From Rhizobium sp. Root1203 (GTDB lineage: Bacteria > Pseudomonadota > Alphaproteobacteria > Rhizobiales > Rhizobiaceae): a stretch of DNA of 64,000 nt. Shown one piece after another: positions 28,786 to 37,909 of the stretch; position 1 is the stretch's first letter; each line of letters starts with the position of its first letter. Made by a program: the position numbers and the translations under genes. The DNA lies in NCBI RefSeq assembly GCF_001424945.1, contig NZ_LMCW01000012.1, forward strand, positions 292,221 through 356,220, given 5' to 3'. Under the pieces are notes generated by a model. It had not been told where the DNA came from and made no database searches. It saw only the letters and a list, made by a program, of their open reading frames with translations.

Positions 28786-29463
28786 CTAGCGGATTCTCTT
28801 GGCTGCTGGTTCAGGCACGAGTTCGCCGTTGAGGCGACGATCGAGGTAATCCTCGCATTCGCCCATCAGCGTTTCGACCTGGCCGTTGAAGAAGTGGTTG
28901 GCCCCCGGCACCGTGCGGTGCGTGATCAGGATACCCTTCTGTGTCTTGAGTTTCTCGACAAGGCCGTTCACGTCCTTCTCCGGCGCAACCTTGTCGGCGT
29001 CACCGTTGATGATCAGGCCGGAAGACGGGCAGGGTGCCAGGAACGAGAAGTCGTAGGTGTTCGGCTGCGGCGCGATCGACATGAAGCCTTCAATCTCGGG
29101 GCGGCGCATCAGGAGCTGCATGCCGATCCACGAGCCGAAAGAATAGCCGGCGACCCAACAGGTCTTCGAATCGGGATGCAGGCTCTGTACCCAATCAAGG
29201 GCCGACGCGGCATCGGAAAGTTCCCCAGCGCCGTGGTCGAACTCGCCCTGGCTGCGGCCGATCCCCCGGAAGTTGAAGCGCAACGTCGTAAAGCCGCGCT
29301 TCTGGAACATGTAGAAGAGCTGATAGACGATCTGGTTGTTCATCGTGCCGCCGAACTGGGGGTGCGGGTGCAGAATGAGAGCAATCGGCGCGCTTTTTTC
29401 CTTGGAGGGCTGGTAGCGGCCTTCAAGGCGGCCTGCGGGGCCGTTGAAAATGACTTCGGGCAT
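28786..29463 (-). CDS. Alpha/beta hydrolase (YsgA/DUF-type CPBP hydrolase-like)
   Basis: A 225-residue hydrolase with the pattern LILHPHPQFGGTMNNQIVYQ near the N-terminus, FNFRGIGRSQG, nucleophile elbow GYSFGSW (Ser about 118), Asp in INGDADKV and His in ANHFF, so the triad is complete. This small family is widespread and unassigned in function. The start is ATG 29463, with GGAG upstream; an open frame extends further but overlaps the iron-control element. Divergent from the suf operon. Confidence 0.8.
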   Translation of the reverse strand: MPEVIFNGPAGRLEGRYQPSKEKSAPIALILHPHPQFGGTMNNQIVYQLFYMFQKRGFTTLRFNFRGIGRSQGEFDHGAGELSDAASALDWVQSLHPDSKTCWVAGYSFGSWIGMQLLMRRPEIEGFMSIAPQPNTYDFSFLAPCPSSGLIINGDADKVAPEKDVNGLVEKLKTQKGILITHRTVPGANHFFNGQVETLMGECEDYLDRRLNGELVPEPAAKRIR

Positions 29464-29526
29464 CGGTACTCCGGCTTTTATTTCTTCCAGTTCACTCTGC
29501 GCAGACTTGACGGATGTTGTCAGCTT

Positions 29527-29556
29527 TTCTAAAACGCAGTTTAGAACAATTCGAAA
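29527..29556. promoter_or_regulatory. Irr-box-like iron control element upstream of the suf operon
   Basis: TTTAGAA and TTCGAAA (29540-29546 and 29550-29556) form a near-perfect dyad with a 3-base spacer, close to the rhizobial iron control element TTTAGAA-N3-TTCTAAA bound by Irr. A third half site, TTCTAAA (29527-29533), also pairs with the middle one as an inverted repeat. It lies 110 bases before the first suf start and 64 bases before the divergent hydrolase start. Confidence 0.65.
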
Positions 29557-29666
29557 CTTGCATGGCGATCCACGCATTGTGGATGTGTCATAAGGCAAGC
29601 CCGGCGGACTTTTCAAGGAAAATGAGCCGAGGCGCCTCGCAAGGACCTAGCGCAGGACGAAAGATC

Positions 29667-30833
29667 ATGGCGTCGTCACGCCTTTATCTCGATTGGAACG
29701 CAACCTCGCCGCTGCATCCAGCAGCGCGAGAAGCCGTCCTGCAAGCACTCGATCTCTTCGGCAATCCGAATTCCGTTCATGGCGAAGGTCGCGTCGTGCG
29801 CGCCGCCATCGAAGGCGCACGCCGGCGGGTGGCGGCTTTGACCGGTGCCGATCCGGCGCATGTAATCTTTACCAGCGGCGCCACAGAGGCAGCCAACATG
29901 GCGCTGACACCGGATTTCCGGATGGGCCGCACGCCGCTTTCCATCGGTCGTCTCTATTATTCGGCGATCGAGCATCCGGCGGTCCGTGAAGGCGGCCGTT
30001 TTTCGAAGGCCAACATCACGGAGGTCGCGGTGACGTCGTCCGGCGTCGTCGATCTCGACGCGCTGCGGTCGCTGCTTGCCGCGCACGACACGTCGGCTGG
30101 CCTGCCGATGGTCGCCCTGATGTTGGTCAACAATGAAACCGGCATCGTTCAGCCGATCAAAGAGGCGGCCGAGATCGTGCACGCCCACGGCGGTCTGCTA
30201 GTGGTGGATGCCGTTCAGGCAGCCGGCCGGCTAAAGCTCGACATCCGGGATCTCGGTGCAGACTTCATGATCGTCTCGTCGCACAAGATCGGCGGGCCCA
30301 AAGGCGCCGGCGCGCTTGTCACGCGCGGCGAGGTCTTGATGCCGCGTCCTCTGATACATGGCGGCGGTCAGGAAAAGGGGCACCGGTCGGGGACGGAGAA
30401 TTCGCTGGCCGTGATCGGCTTCGGCGCGGCCGCGCATGCTGCCATCGAGGAATTCGAGGAGCGGAACCAGACATTGTTGCAGTTGCGCGATCGTCTGGAG
30501 GCCGGAATGCGCCTCGCGGCGCCTGATGTGATCGTCTACGGCGCAGATGGAGTGCGTGTTTCGAACACCACGTTTTTCACGCTTCCGGGACTCAAAGCCG
30601 AGACGGGTCAGATCGCTTTCGATCTCGAGGGCGTGGCCCTTTCGGCAGGTTCGGCTTGCTCTTCCGGCAAGGTCGGCGAAAGCCACGTCCTGACCGCCAT
30701 GGGCCACGATCCGAAGCTGGGGGCACTCCGCATCTCGCTCGGCTTTGCAACAACGGATGCAGATATTGCCAAGGCGGTTGCCGCCTTCACGAAAATTGCC
30801 GCCCGGCGCAAGCCGGCCGGCGAGGCGGCATGA
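29667..30833 (+). CDS. sufS2: Cysteine desulfurase, IscS/NifS class (second desulfurase of the suf operon)
   Basis: A 388-residue PLP enzyme that takes sulfur from cysteine for Fe-S clusters. The PLP lysine is Lys207 in SSHKIGG, and the persulfide cysteine Cys331 lies in the flexible class I loop SAGSACSSGKVGESH, which marks it as IscS/NifS-like and distinct from the SufS downstream. ATG 29667 gives MASSRLYLDWNATSP, the family N-terminus. It is first in the operon, 143 bases before sufB. The same arrangement is known in Agrobacterium as sufS2BCDS1XA. Confidence 0.85.
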   Translation: MASSRLYLDWNATSPLHPAAREAVLQALDLFGNPNSVHGEGRVVRAAIEGARRRVAALTGADPAHVIFTSGATEAANMALTPDFRMGRTPLSIGRLYYSAIEHPAVREGGRFSKANITEVAVTSSGVVDLDALRSLLAAHDTSAGLPMVALMLVNNETGIVQPIKEAAEIVHAHGGLLVVDAVQAAGRLKLDIRDLGADFMIVSSHKIGGPKGAGALVTRGEVLMPRPLIHGGGQEKGHRSGTENSLAVIGFGAAAHAAIEEFEERNQTLLQLRDRLEAGMRLAAPDVIVYGADGVRVSNTTFFTLPGLKAETGQIAFDLEGVALSAGSACSSGKVGESHVLTAMGHDPKLGALRISLGFATTDADIAKAVAAFTKIAARRKPAGEAA

Positions 30834-30976
30834 CCGTTTCATAAATTTGCCGAAACGCAAATTTCCACTTGCCATTCGGGCTGAAAAGTCCCTTTTGGCC
30901 ACTTACATAGAGGGCAAGCCAAATTGCCCGAACGACAAGCTGCCGGACCTTTTATCCGGCAAGATTGGAGAACGAC

Positions 30977-32446
30977 ATGCCCGCCGTCCAGGAAACCGTT
31001 GATCGCGTCCGCGAGATCGATGTTGACCAGTACAAATACGGTTTCGAGACCATCATCGAAATGGACAAGGCACCCAAGGGCCTGTCCGAGGATATTATCC
31101 GCTTCATCTCTGCCAAGAAGCAGGAGCCGGAGTGGATGCTGGAATGGCGCCTGGACGCCTACAAGCGCTGGCTGACTCTCGAGGAGCCGACCTGGGCACG
31201 CGTCGACTACCCGAAGATCGATTTCAACGACATCTACTACTACGCCGCGCCGAAGAGCACGCCGGGTCCCAAGTCGCTTGACGAGGTCGATCCGGAACTT
31301 CTGAAGGTCTACGAAAAGCTCGGCATTCCGCTGATGGAGCAGGAAATCCTCGCCGGCGTCGAAAGGCCCAGGATTGCCGTCGACGCGGTCTTCGATTCCG
31401 TCTCAGTCGTCACAACGTTCAAGGACGAACTGAAGAAGGCCGGCGTGATCTTCATGTCGATCTCCGAAGCCATCCGGGAGCATCCGGAACTGGTGAAGAA
31501 GTATCTCGGCACCGTCGTGCCGACGAGCGACAACTACTACGCAACGCTCAATTCGGCGGTCTTCACGGACGGCTCGTTCGTGTTCGTGCCGAAGGGCGTT
31601 CGCTGCCCGATGGAGCTGTCCACCTACTTCCGTATCAACGAGAAGGGCACCGGCCAGTTCGAGCGCACGCTGATCATCGCGGAGGAAGGCGCCTACGTCT
31701 CCTACCTCGAAGGCTGCACGGCACCCCAGCGCGACGAAAACCAGTTGCACGCGGCCGTCGTCGAACTCGTTGCTCTCGATGATGCCGAAATCAAGTATTC
31801 GACGGTCCAGAACTGGTATCCGGGCGATGCGCAGGGCAAGGGCGGCATCTACAACTTCGTCACCAAACGTGGCGATTGCCGCGGCGACAGGTCGAAGATC
31901 TCGTGGACGCAGGTCGAAACCGGCTCGGCGATCACCTGGAAGTACCCGTCCTGCATCCTGCGCGGCGACGACAGCCGCGGCGAGTTCTACTCGATTGCCG
32001 TTTCCAACGGCCATCAGCAGATCGACAGCGGCACCAAGATGATCCATCTCGGCAAGAACACGTCGAGCCGCATCGTCTCCAAGGGCATCGCAGCCGGCGT
32101 TTCGCAGAACACCTACCGCGGCCAGGTTTCGGCCCACCGCAAGGCGTCGAACGCGCGCAACTTCACGCAGTGCGATTCGTTGCTCATCGGCGACAAGTGC
32201 GGCGCACACACGGTGCCTTACATCGAGGCGAAGAATTCGACAGCGCAGTTCGAACACGAAGCGACCACCTCGAAGATCTCCGAAGACCAGCTGTTCTACT
32301 GCCTGCAGCGCGGCATTCCGACCGAAGCGGCGATCGCGCTGATCGTCAACGGCTTCGTCAAGGAAGTCCTGCAGGAGCTGCCGATGGAATTCGCCATCGA
32401 GGCGCAGAAGCTGATCAGCATCTCGCTCGAAGGCTCCGTAGGCTGA
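30977..32446 (+). CDS. sufB: Fe-S cluster scaffold subunit SufB
   Basis: Part of the SufBCD complex on which Fe-S clusters are built. The 489-residue protein is full-length, with the SufB core ([39 protein letters not shown], and the C-terminal [20 protein letters not shown]). ATG 30977 follows GGAG by 6 bases. Followed by sufC after 72 bases that contain a small hairpin. Confidence 0.95.
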   Translation: MPAVQETVDRVREIDVDQYKYGFETIIEMDKAPKGLSEDIIRFISAKKQEPEWMLEWRLDAYKRWLTLEEPTWARVDYPKIDFNDIYYYAAPKSTPGPKSLDEVDPELLKVYEKLGIPLMEQEILAGVERPRIAVDAVFDSVSVVTTFKDELKKAGVIFMSISEAIREHPELVKKYLGTVVPTSDNYYATLNSAVFTDGSFVFVPKGVRCPMELSTYFRINEKGTGQFERTLIIAEEGAYVSYLEGCTAPQRDENQLHAAVVELVALDDAEIKYSTVQNWYPGDAQGKGGIYNFVTKRGDCRGDRSKISWTQVETGSAITWKYPSCILRGDDSRGEFYSIAVSNGHQQIDSGTKMIHLGKNTSSRIVSKGIAAGVSQNTYRGQVSAHRKASNARNFTQCDSLLIGDKCGAHTVPYIEAKNSTAQFEHEATTSKISEDQLFYCLQRGIPTEAAIALIVNGFVKEVLQELPMEFAIEAQKLISISLEGSVG

Positions 32447-32470
32447 CGCCAGACGGATTGATTATGTGAG

Positions 32471-32490
32471 GGCGCGCATGACGCGCCTTT
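32471..32490 (+). terminator. Weak stem-loop in the sufB-sufC spacer
   Basis: GGCGCG (32471-32476) pairs with CGCGCC (32482-32487) around a 5-base loop, followed by TTTCTCC. It is too T-poor for a strong terminator; it may thin out transcription or protect the upstream message. Confidence 0.4.
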
Positions 32491-32518
32491 CTCCGAACGT
32501 TTTTTATGGGACAAGATC

Positions 32519-33274
32519 ATGCTTGAAATCAAGAACCTGCACGCGCGCATCGCCGAGGACGGCACCGAAATCATCCGCGGTCTGAACCTGACGGTCAAGG
32601 CCGGCGAAGTTGCTGCCATCATGGGGCCGAACGGCTCGGGCAAGTCGACGCTTTCCTATATCCTGTCGGGCCGCGAAGACTACGAAGTGACTGAAGGCGA
32701 CATTCTTTACAACGGCGAGAGCATCCTCGAACTCGATGCTGCCGAGCGGGCTTCCAAGGGCATCTTCCTTGCCTTCCAGTATCCCGTTGAAATCCCGGGC
32801 GTTGCGACGATGCAATTCCTGAAGGTCGCCATGAACGAGCAGCGCAAGGCGCGTGGCGAAGAAGAGCTGAAGACACCCGACTTCATGCGCCTCGTCAAGG
32901 ATGCCGCCGCCAAGTTGCAGATCAACACGGAGATGCTGAAGCGTCCGCTGAACGTCGGCTTCTCAGGCGGCGAAAAGAAGCGCGCCGAGATCCTGCAGAT
33001 GGCGTTGCTGCAGCCGCAGCTTTGCGTGCTCGACGAAACCGACAGCGGTCTCGACATCGATGCGCTGAAGATCGTCGCCGACGGTGTGAACGCGCTGCGT
33101 TCGCCGGATCGCGCCGTCATTGTCATCACTCACTACCAGCGCCTCCTGGACTATATCGTGCCGGATACCGTTCACGTTCTCTATAAGGGCCAGGTCATCA
33201 AGTCGGGCGACAAGACGCTGGCGCATGAACTGGAAGCCAACGGTTACGCCGACATCATCGGAGCGGCAGCCTGA
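32519..33274 (+). CDS. sufC: Fe-S cluster assembly ATPase SufC
   Basis: The ABC-type ATPase of the SufBCD complex. The 251-residue protein has Walker A GPNGSGKST (36-44), the SufC form of the signature (GFSGGEKKRAEILQM), Walker B LCVLDETDSGLDID and the switch histidine in VITHYQR. Standard length and start. Confidence 0.95.
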   Translation: MLEIKNLHARIAEDGTEIIRGLNLTVKAGEVAAIMGPNGSGKSTLSYILSGREDYEVTEGDILYNGESILELDAAERASKGIFLAFQYPVEIPGVATMQFLKVAMNEQRKARGEEELKTPDFMRLVKDAAAKLQINTEMLKRPLNVGFSGGEKKRAEILQMALLQPQLCVLDETDSGLDIDALKIVADGVNALRSPDRAVIVITHYQRLLDYIVPDTVHVLYKGQVIKSGDKTLAHELEANGYADIIGAAA

Positions 33275-33297
33275 TCAAGGCGGAAAGGACGAGTCTC

Positions 33298-34572
33298 ATG
33301 AACATGCAGACGACGAGCCGCCTGACCGCCGCGGAAGCGGCGCTCATCGAGGCTTTCAACGACCAGATTGGGGAATTGCCCGGCGACGGCGCGGTTATCG
33401 CCATTCGCGACCGATTGCTGGACGACCTGAAGAAGTCCGGCCTGCCGACGCGTCGCGTCGAGGCCTGGCATTACACCGACCTCAAGAACCTCCTGCGGGC
33501 CATCCCGGCTCAGGCCGGCGATCCGGGTTCGGAAGCGCTGGAACCGCTTGTCGAGGGGGCTTCGGTTCTTGCCGTGATCCAGGGTACGGCCGATCGCCAC
33601 AGTCAGGCAGCCGGTCTCGACATCTCGGCATACTCGGCGCAACTGTCGGATGGCTCCGCCGCAGGCGGCCTCGGTGCGCTGGATAGAGACGACGCAGTCG
33701 GACGGATCAACGGCAGCTTCGTACGCGACGGTTATGTCATCGACGTACCTGCCGGGACGGAGCTGAAAGAGCCGCTGGAAATCCAGTTCGTTCACGCTGG
33801 CGGCCAGGCACATACACGGCTGCCGGTGAATTTCGGATCCGCCGTCAAGGCGACGGTGATCGAGCGTCACCTGTCGGTGACTCCAGACGCAGCACTTGTG
33901 TCTCACGTTAGTGACATTACTATCGGCGAGGGCACCGAACTGGTCTGGATCATCCTGCAGCAGCAGGGCGTAGACGATACGCATCTTGGCCAGATCCGCG
34001 TCGATCTCGGTGCCGACGCCAAGCTGAAGCTGTTCGTCATCAATGCCGGCGGCAAGCTGGTGCGTCAGGAACTGCACATCGGGGTGACGGGCGAGGGCGC
34101 CGATCTGACGCTTCGCGGCATCAACCTGCTGGGCGCTGAGACCCACACCGATGTTACGATGGTGCTTGGCCACAATGTTCCGCATACCGGCTCGACGGAA
34201 GTGATCCGCAACGTGGTCTTCGACCGCGCCAAGGGTGTGTTCCAGGGCATGATTCGGGTCGCCCCGGACGCGCAGAAGACGGACGCCAAGATGGCGTGCA
34301 ACACCCTGCTGATGTCCGACGACGCAGAATTCTCTGTGAAGCCGGAGCTTGAGATCTTTGCCGACGACGTTCAGTGCGGCCACGGCGCTACCGTTGCCGA
34401 TATCGACCACAACCACCTCTACTACCTCATGGCGCGGGGCATTCCGGAGAACAAGGCGCGGGCGATGCTCGTTAATGCCTTCGTCGCCGAAATCGTCGAG
34501 GAACTGGATGACGAGGCCCTTGTCGAGGCGCTGGAAGGCGTGATCTCGACCTGGCTCGAAAAGCACGCCTGA
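33298..34572 (+). CDS. sufD: Fe-S cluster assembly protein SufD
   Basis: Partner of SufB in the scaffold complex. A 424-residue protein with the SufD pattern: N-terminal helical part with PTRRVEAWHYTDLKNLL (about 51-67), beta-helix core, and C-terminal DVQCGHGATVADIDHNHLYY with the conserved histidine region. Follows sufC by 23 bases and precedes sufS by 9. Confidence 0.95.
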   Translation: MNMQTTSRLTAAEAALIEAFNDQIGELPGDGAVIAIRDRLLDDLKKSGLPTRRVEAWHYTDLKNLLRAIPAQAGDPGSEALEPLVEGASVLAVIQGTADRHSQAAGLDISAYSAQLSDGSAAGGLGALDRDDAVGRINGSFVRDGYVIDVPAGTELKEPLEIQFVHAGGQAHTRLPVNFGSAVKATVIERHLSVTPDAALVSHVSDITIGEGTELVWIILQQQGVDDTHLGQIRVDLGADAKLKLFVINAGGKLVRQELHIGVTGEGADLTLRGINLLGAETHTDVTMVLGHNVPHTGSTEVIRNVVFDRAKGVFQGMIRVAPDAQKTDAKMACNTLLMSDDAEFSVKPELEIFADDVQCGHGATVADIDHNHLYYLMARGIPENKARAMLVNAFVAEIVEELDDEALVEALEGVISTWLEKHA

Positions 34573-34581
34573 TCGGATCGC

Positions 34582-35826
34582 ATGATGGACAAGATAGTTC
34601 CAGCCACCGCCTACGACGTCGAAGCCATTCGCAAGGATTTTCCGATTCTTGCGAGGGAGGTCTATGGCAAGCCGCTGGTCTATCTGGACAACGGCGCCTC
34701 TGCACAGAAGCCACAGGTCGTCATCGACGCGATCTCGCATGCCTATTCGAACGAATATGCGAACGTGCATCGCGGCTTGCATTTCCTGTCGAACGCCGCC
34801 ACCGATGCCTACGAGGGGGCGCGCGAAAAAGTTCGGCGCTTCCTCAATGCACCTGACGTCAACGACATCGTTTTCACGAAGTCGTCGACCGAAGCCATCA
34901 ATACGGTGGCCTACGGCTGGGGCATGCCTGCTATAGGCGAGGGCGACGAGATTGTCCTCTCGATCATGGAGCATCACTCGAATATCGTGCCCTGGCATTT
35001 CATCCGCGAGCGGCAGGGTGCCAAGCTCGTCTGGATACCAGTCGACGACGAGGGCGCCTTCCATATCGAGGATTTCGAAAAGAGCCTGACTGAGCGCACC
35101 AAGCTCGTCGCGATTACGCATATGTCGAACGCACTCGGCACCGTCGTACCGGTGAAGGAAATCTGCCGGATCGCACACGAGCGCGGCATTCCAGTGCTCG
35201 TCGACGGCTCGCAGGGCGCGGTACACATGCCGGTCGATGTCCAGGATATCGATTGCGACTGGTACGTGATGACCGGCCACAAGCTTTACGGCCCGTCGGG
35301 CATCGGCGTGCTTTACGGCAAAAAGGACCGGTTGCGCGAGATGCGCCCCTTCCAAGGCGGCGGCGAGATGATCTTCGAGGTGACTGAAGACGACGTCACC
35401 TACAACGAACCGCCGCACCGCTTCGAAGCAGGGACGCCGCCGATCGTCCAGGCGATCGGCCTCGGCTACGCGCTGGATTACATGGACACGGTCGGCCGCG
35501 AGGCGATCGCGCGCCATGAAGCCGATCTGGCGGCCTATGCCGCCGAGCGGCTGCAGTCCGTCAACGCGCTTCGCGTCTTCGGGACGGCGCCGGGCAAAGG
35601 TGGTATATTCTCCTTCGAGCTAGAGGGTATCCACGCCCACGACGTCTCGACGGTCATCGACCGGCAAGGTGTTGCGGTGCGCGCAGGCACCCATTGCGCG
35701 ATGCCGCTCTTGAAACGCTTCGGCGTCACCTCCACATGCCGTGCATCCTTCGGAATGTACAATACCCGTGCCGAGGTCGATGCCTTGGCCGATGCGCTGG
35801 AATATGCGCGCAAGTTCTTTGCTTAA
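34582..35826 (+). CDS. sufS: Cysteine desulfurase SufS
   Basis: Main class II desulfurase of the operon. A 414-residue PLP enzyme: PLP lysine Lys234 in MTGHKLYGPSG, catalytic cysteine Cys372 in RAGTHCAMPLL, and the short SufS-type active-site loop. SufS normally needs SufE or SufU as sulfur acceptor; neither is in this operon, so sufE must lie elsewhere. Two ATGs (34582 and 34585) are possible. Confidence 0.95.
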   Translation: MMDKIVPATAYDVEAIRKDFPILAREVYGKPLVYLDNGASAQKPQVVIDAISHAYSNEYANVHRGLHFLSNAATDAYEGAREKVRRFLNAPDVNDIVFTKSSTEAINTVAYGWGMPAIGEGDEIVLSIMEHHSNIVPWHFIRERQGAKLVWIPVDDEGAFHIEDFEKSLTERTKLVAITHMSNALGTVVPVKEICRIAHERGIPVLVDGSQGAVHMPVDVQDIDCDWYVMTGHKLYGPSGIGVLYGKKDRLREMRPFQGGGEMIFEVTEDDVTYNEPPHRFEAGTPPIVQAIGLGYALDYMDTVGREAIARHEADLAAYAAERLQSVNALRVFGTAPGKGGIFSFELEGIHAHDVSTVIDRQGVAVRAGTHCAMPLLKRFGVTSTCRASFGMYNTRAEVDALADALEYARKFFA

Positions 35827-35837
35827 GGAGTGTCCGT

Positions 35838-36218
35838 ATGAGCCTGGACGAAAGCGAACAGAAGATCGACGTGCGCGAAGGCATCGTGCATTCCAGTATT
35901 CCCGCAGATGAGCTGGCACGACTCAGCGATGACGTCATTTCTGCACTGAAGACGGTCTATGACCCGGAAATCCCGGCTGATATCTTCGAGCTCGGTCTGA
36001 TCTACAAGATCGACATCGAAGACGACCGCATGGTCAAGATCATGATGACGCTGACGGCGCCCGGTTGCCCTGTCGCCGGCGAGATGCCGGGCTGGGTCGA
36101 GAACGCCGTTGGTGCCGTCGAAGGCGTATCGGGTGTGGACGTTGCGATGACTTTCGATCCACCGTGGACGCCGGACCGCATGTCGGAAGAGGCGCAGGTT
36201 GCCGTCGGCTGGTATTGA
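35838..36218 (+). CDS. sufT: SufT-like MIP18 (DUF59) protein
   Basis: A 126-residue DUF59/MIP18 protein of the type found in suf operons, involved in Fe-S maturation or cluster transfer. Core motif: DVISALKTVYDPEIPADIFELG, then MMTLTAPGCPVAGEMPGWV with the conserved cysteine, then FDPPWTPDRMSEEA. The ATG at 35838 sits behind AAGGAG (35825-35830). It is called sufX in some rhizobial descriptions. Confidence 0.85.
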   Translation: MSLDESEQKIDVREGIVHSSIPADELARLSDDVISALKTVYDPEIPADIFELGLIYKIDIEDDRMVKIMMTLTAPGCPVAGEMPGWVENAVGAVEGVSGVDVAMTFDPPWTPDRMSEEAQVAVGWY

Positions 36219-36294
36219 AGCCTTAAGCCACACGCTTTACATTAAGACTCGAAGCGCCGGATCTTGACCCCGGTCGTGGAAGGAGAATGAGCCG

Positions 36295-36687
36295 ATGGGC
36301 TTTGCAGTGATGAGCATGACGGAGACCGCCGCGGCGCGTGTCAAGGCAATCGTCGAAAATTCCGGATCGGACGCCAAGGGCATCCGCGTCGGCATCAAGA
36401 AGGGTGGTTGTGCCGGGATGGAATATACCATCGACATGGTGACCGAACCGAATGCCAAGGACGATCTGATCGAACGCGACGGTGCGAAAGTGTGGATCGA
36501 GCCCTCTGCGGTTCTCTATCTGCTCGGCACTGAAATGGGCTTCGAATCGACGACGCTGCGCTCCGGTTTTACCTTTACCAATCCGAACCAGACGTCTGCC
36601 TGCGGCTGCGGCGAGTCCGTCGAGCTGAAGCCTGCCGATCTGGCGGCGCTTGCGTCGCGCGGCGATGCGGTGGTGCCGGCGCACTGA
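36295..36687 (+). CDS. sufA: A-type Fe-S carrier SufA
   Basis: A 130-residue HesB/IscA-type carrier with all three cluster cysteines: Cys39 (GGCAGM), Cys103 and Cys105 (SACGCGES). It transfers clusters from the SufBCD scaffold to target proteins. ATG 36295 is used; ATGs six and eight codons in (about 36310) are possible. It is the last gene before a strong terminator. Confidence 0.9.
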   Translation: MGFAVMSMTETAAARVKAIVENSGSDAKGIRVGIKKGGCAGMEYTIDMVTEPNAKDDLIERDGAKVWIEPSAVLYLLGTEMGFESTTLRSGFTFTNPNQTSACGCGESVELKPADLAALASRGDAVVPAH

Positions 36688-36715
36688 TTGTCACATTCCC
36701 ATGGATTTCGTCGCA

Positions 36716-36740
36716 GGCCGCCGTTTCCGGCGGCCTTTTT
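36716..36740 (+). terminator. Terminator of the suf operon
   Basis: Perfect 8-bp stem GGCCGCCG (36716-36723) with CGGCGGCC (36728-36735), 4-base loop and five Ts. It lies 28 bases after the sufA stop. Confidence 0.9.
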
Positions 36741-36820
36741 CGTTGCCATGGTTCCCCAAGCGGTTAGAGAGCATCAACGAGCCGCGGGCTGGTGCCTTCG
36801 GATAAGGAAACGATAGACGA

Positions 36821-37438
36821 ATGCTGCTGCTGTTCCTGAAAGGCGCTCTGCTGGGTGTCATCATCACCGCGCCGCTTGGGCCCATCGGAATGCTCTGCAT
36901 CAACCGAACACTGGAACGCGGGTTTCTGGCTGGTTTCTCCTGCGGATTGGGAACGGCGGTCGGTGACGCCACCTATGCGCTGGTGGCCGTGACAGGCATT
37001 GCAGTCTTTGCCGAGGCCATGTCGGCTGCTGCCTTGCCGCTTGCGGTCGGGGGCGGGGCGCTGCTGCTCTGGCTTGGCTATCGCGGACTGACGCGCGATC
37101 CGATCGTGGCCGTCGATATCGGCTCTGGCGGCCTGCTTGCCACCACGGTTGCCACTTTCCTGCTGACAATCTCGAACCCAGCGACGATTCTTTCGTTCGG
37201 CGCACTGTTTGCCGGCTTCGGCTTGATGGACGAAACGCGGCGTTTCAGCTCTGCCGTTATCGTCGGCGGCGTGTTCTCGGGGTCGCTGGCCTGGTGGTTC
37301 TTCCTCAGCGGCGCCGTCAGCCGTGCGCGCGATCGCCTGTCTGACGGTTTCACGATCAAGGTGATGCGGGGAACGAGCTATCTGCTCATCCTCTTCGGAT
37401 TTGTCGCGCTCTGCTCGGCCGCTTTTACGCTCGTCTAG
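36821..37438 (+). CDS. LysE/RhtB-family amino acid exporter
   Basis: A 205-residue membrane protein with six predicted helices, the LysE fold. The opening helix with TAPLGPIGMLCINRTLERGF and the fourth-helix TISNPATILSF match the family motifs (GPxxxxxxxRxxxxGxxxG and NPK/NPxxxLFF). Exports amino acids or related molecules; substrate cannot be read. It stands alone after the suf terminator. Confidence 0.85.
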   Translation: MLLLFLKGALLGVIITAPLGPIGMLCINRTLERGFLAGFSCGLGTAVGDATYALVAVTGIAVFAEAMSAAALPLAVGGGALLLWLGYRGLTRDPIVAVDIGSGGLLATTVATFLLTISNPATILSFGALFAGFGLMDETRRFSSAVIVGGVFSGSLAWWFFLSGAVSRARDRLSDGFTIKVMRGTSYLLILFGFVALCSAAFTLV

Positions 37439-37543
37439 TGAGCGCTTGCTGGCCACGAATCGAACCACGGGAACGCCTTCCGGCTATCACTGGCGGTTAC
37501 GTCAGGCGCTTATGTGTTCGGATCGTTAGCTGCTTGGGAAGCG

Positions 37544-37816
37544 TCAATCAGCCTTGATATCGATGCCTGCTTCGACCGCCGCTGCGATGAAGGCCTTACG
37601 GGCGTCCTCGTTCGTACGTTTACCCTTGATGACGTCGGCGCAGATCAGCAAGGCCTTGTCGAGCTCGGGGCCGTCTTCCGTCGGCCAGTCCTCGATCATC
37701 GCCCAAGAGGCGGCCTGGGTGGTCGCTATAGTCACGTACTGGCCCGGTTCTTCCAGAGCCAGTAGCACCGGCTTCGGCCAGAGTGCCTGGGTGAGATCGC
37801 TATCGGATTTTGCCAT
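37544..37816 (-). CDS. DUF982 family protein
   Basis: A 90-residue soluble protein of DUF982, a family almost confined to Rhizobiales, with the core ASWAMIEDWPTEDGPELDKAL and a C-terminal helix KRTNEDARKAFIAAAVEAG. Function unknown. ATG 37816 gives MAKSDSDLTQALWPKP; the frame upstream crosses a GC palindrome and is not protein-like. It follows gcvP on the same strand by 93 bases. Confidence 0.8.
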   Translation of the reverse strand: MAKSDSDLTQALWPKPVLLALEEPGQYVTIATTQAASWAMIEDWPTEDGPELDKALLICADVIKGKRTNEDARKAFIAAAVEAGIDIKAD

Positions 37817-37871
37817 GGGGCGTGACCTGTTTTTGCATCGCGGGAATTGCGTCGGATGCATACCCTTCCCC

Positions 37872-37898
37872 AGCCCCTCCCCACAAGGGGGAGGGGCT
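37872..37898. repeat. GC-rich palindrome after gcvP
   Basis: Perfect 11-bp stem AGCCCCTCCCC (37872-37882) with GGGGAGGGGCT (37888-37898), 5-base loop, no T run on either strand. C- and G-tract palindromes of this kind recur in intergenic regions of many alphaproteobacteria; it may act as a terminator or message stabiliser. Confidence 0.55.
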
Positions 37899-37909
37899 AA
37901 GAGGCGTAT

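Noticed and set aside
33244..35517. 757-codon open frame antisense to sufD and sufS
   Set aside because: It mirrors two conserved genes in GC-rich DNA, has a histidine/arginine/aspartate-heavy composition and no ribosome site or known family.
37861..37909. CRISPR-like repeat near gcvP
   Set aside because: It is a single palindrome with no repeat-spacer pattern.
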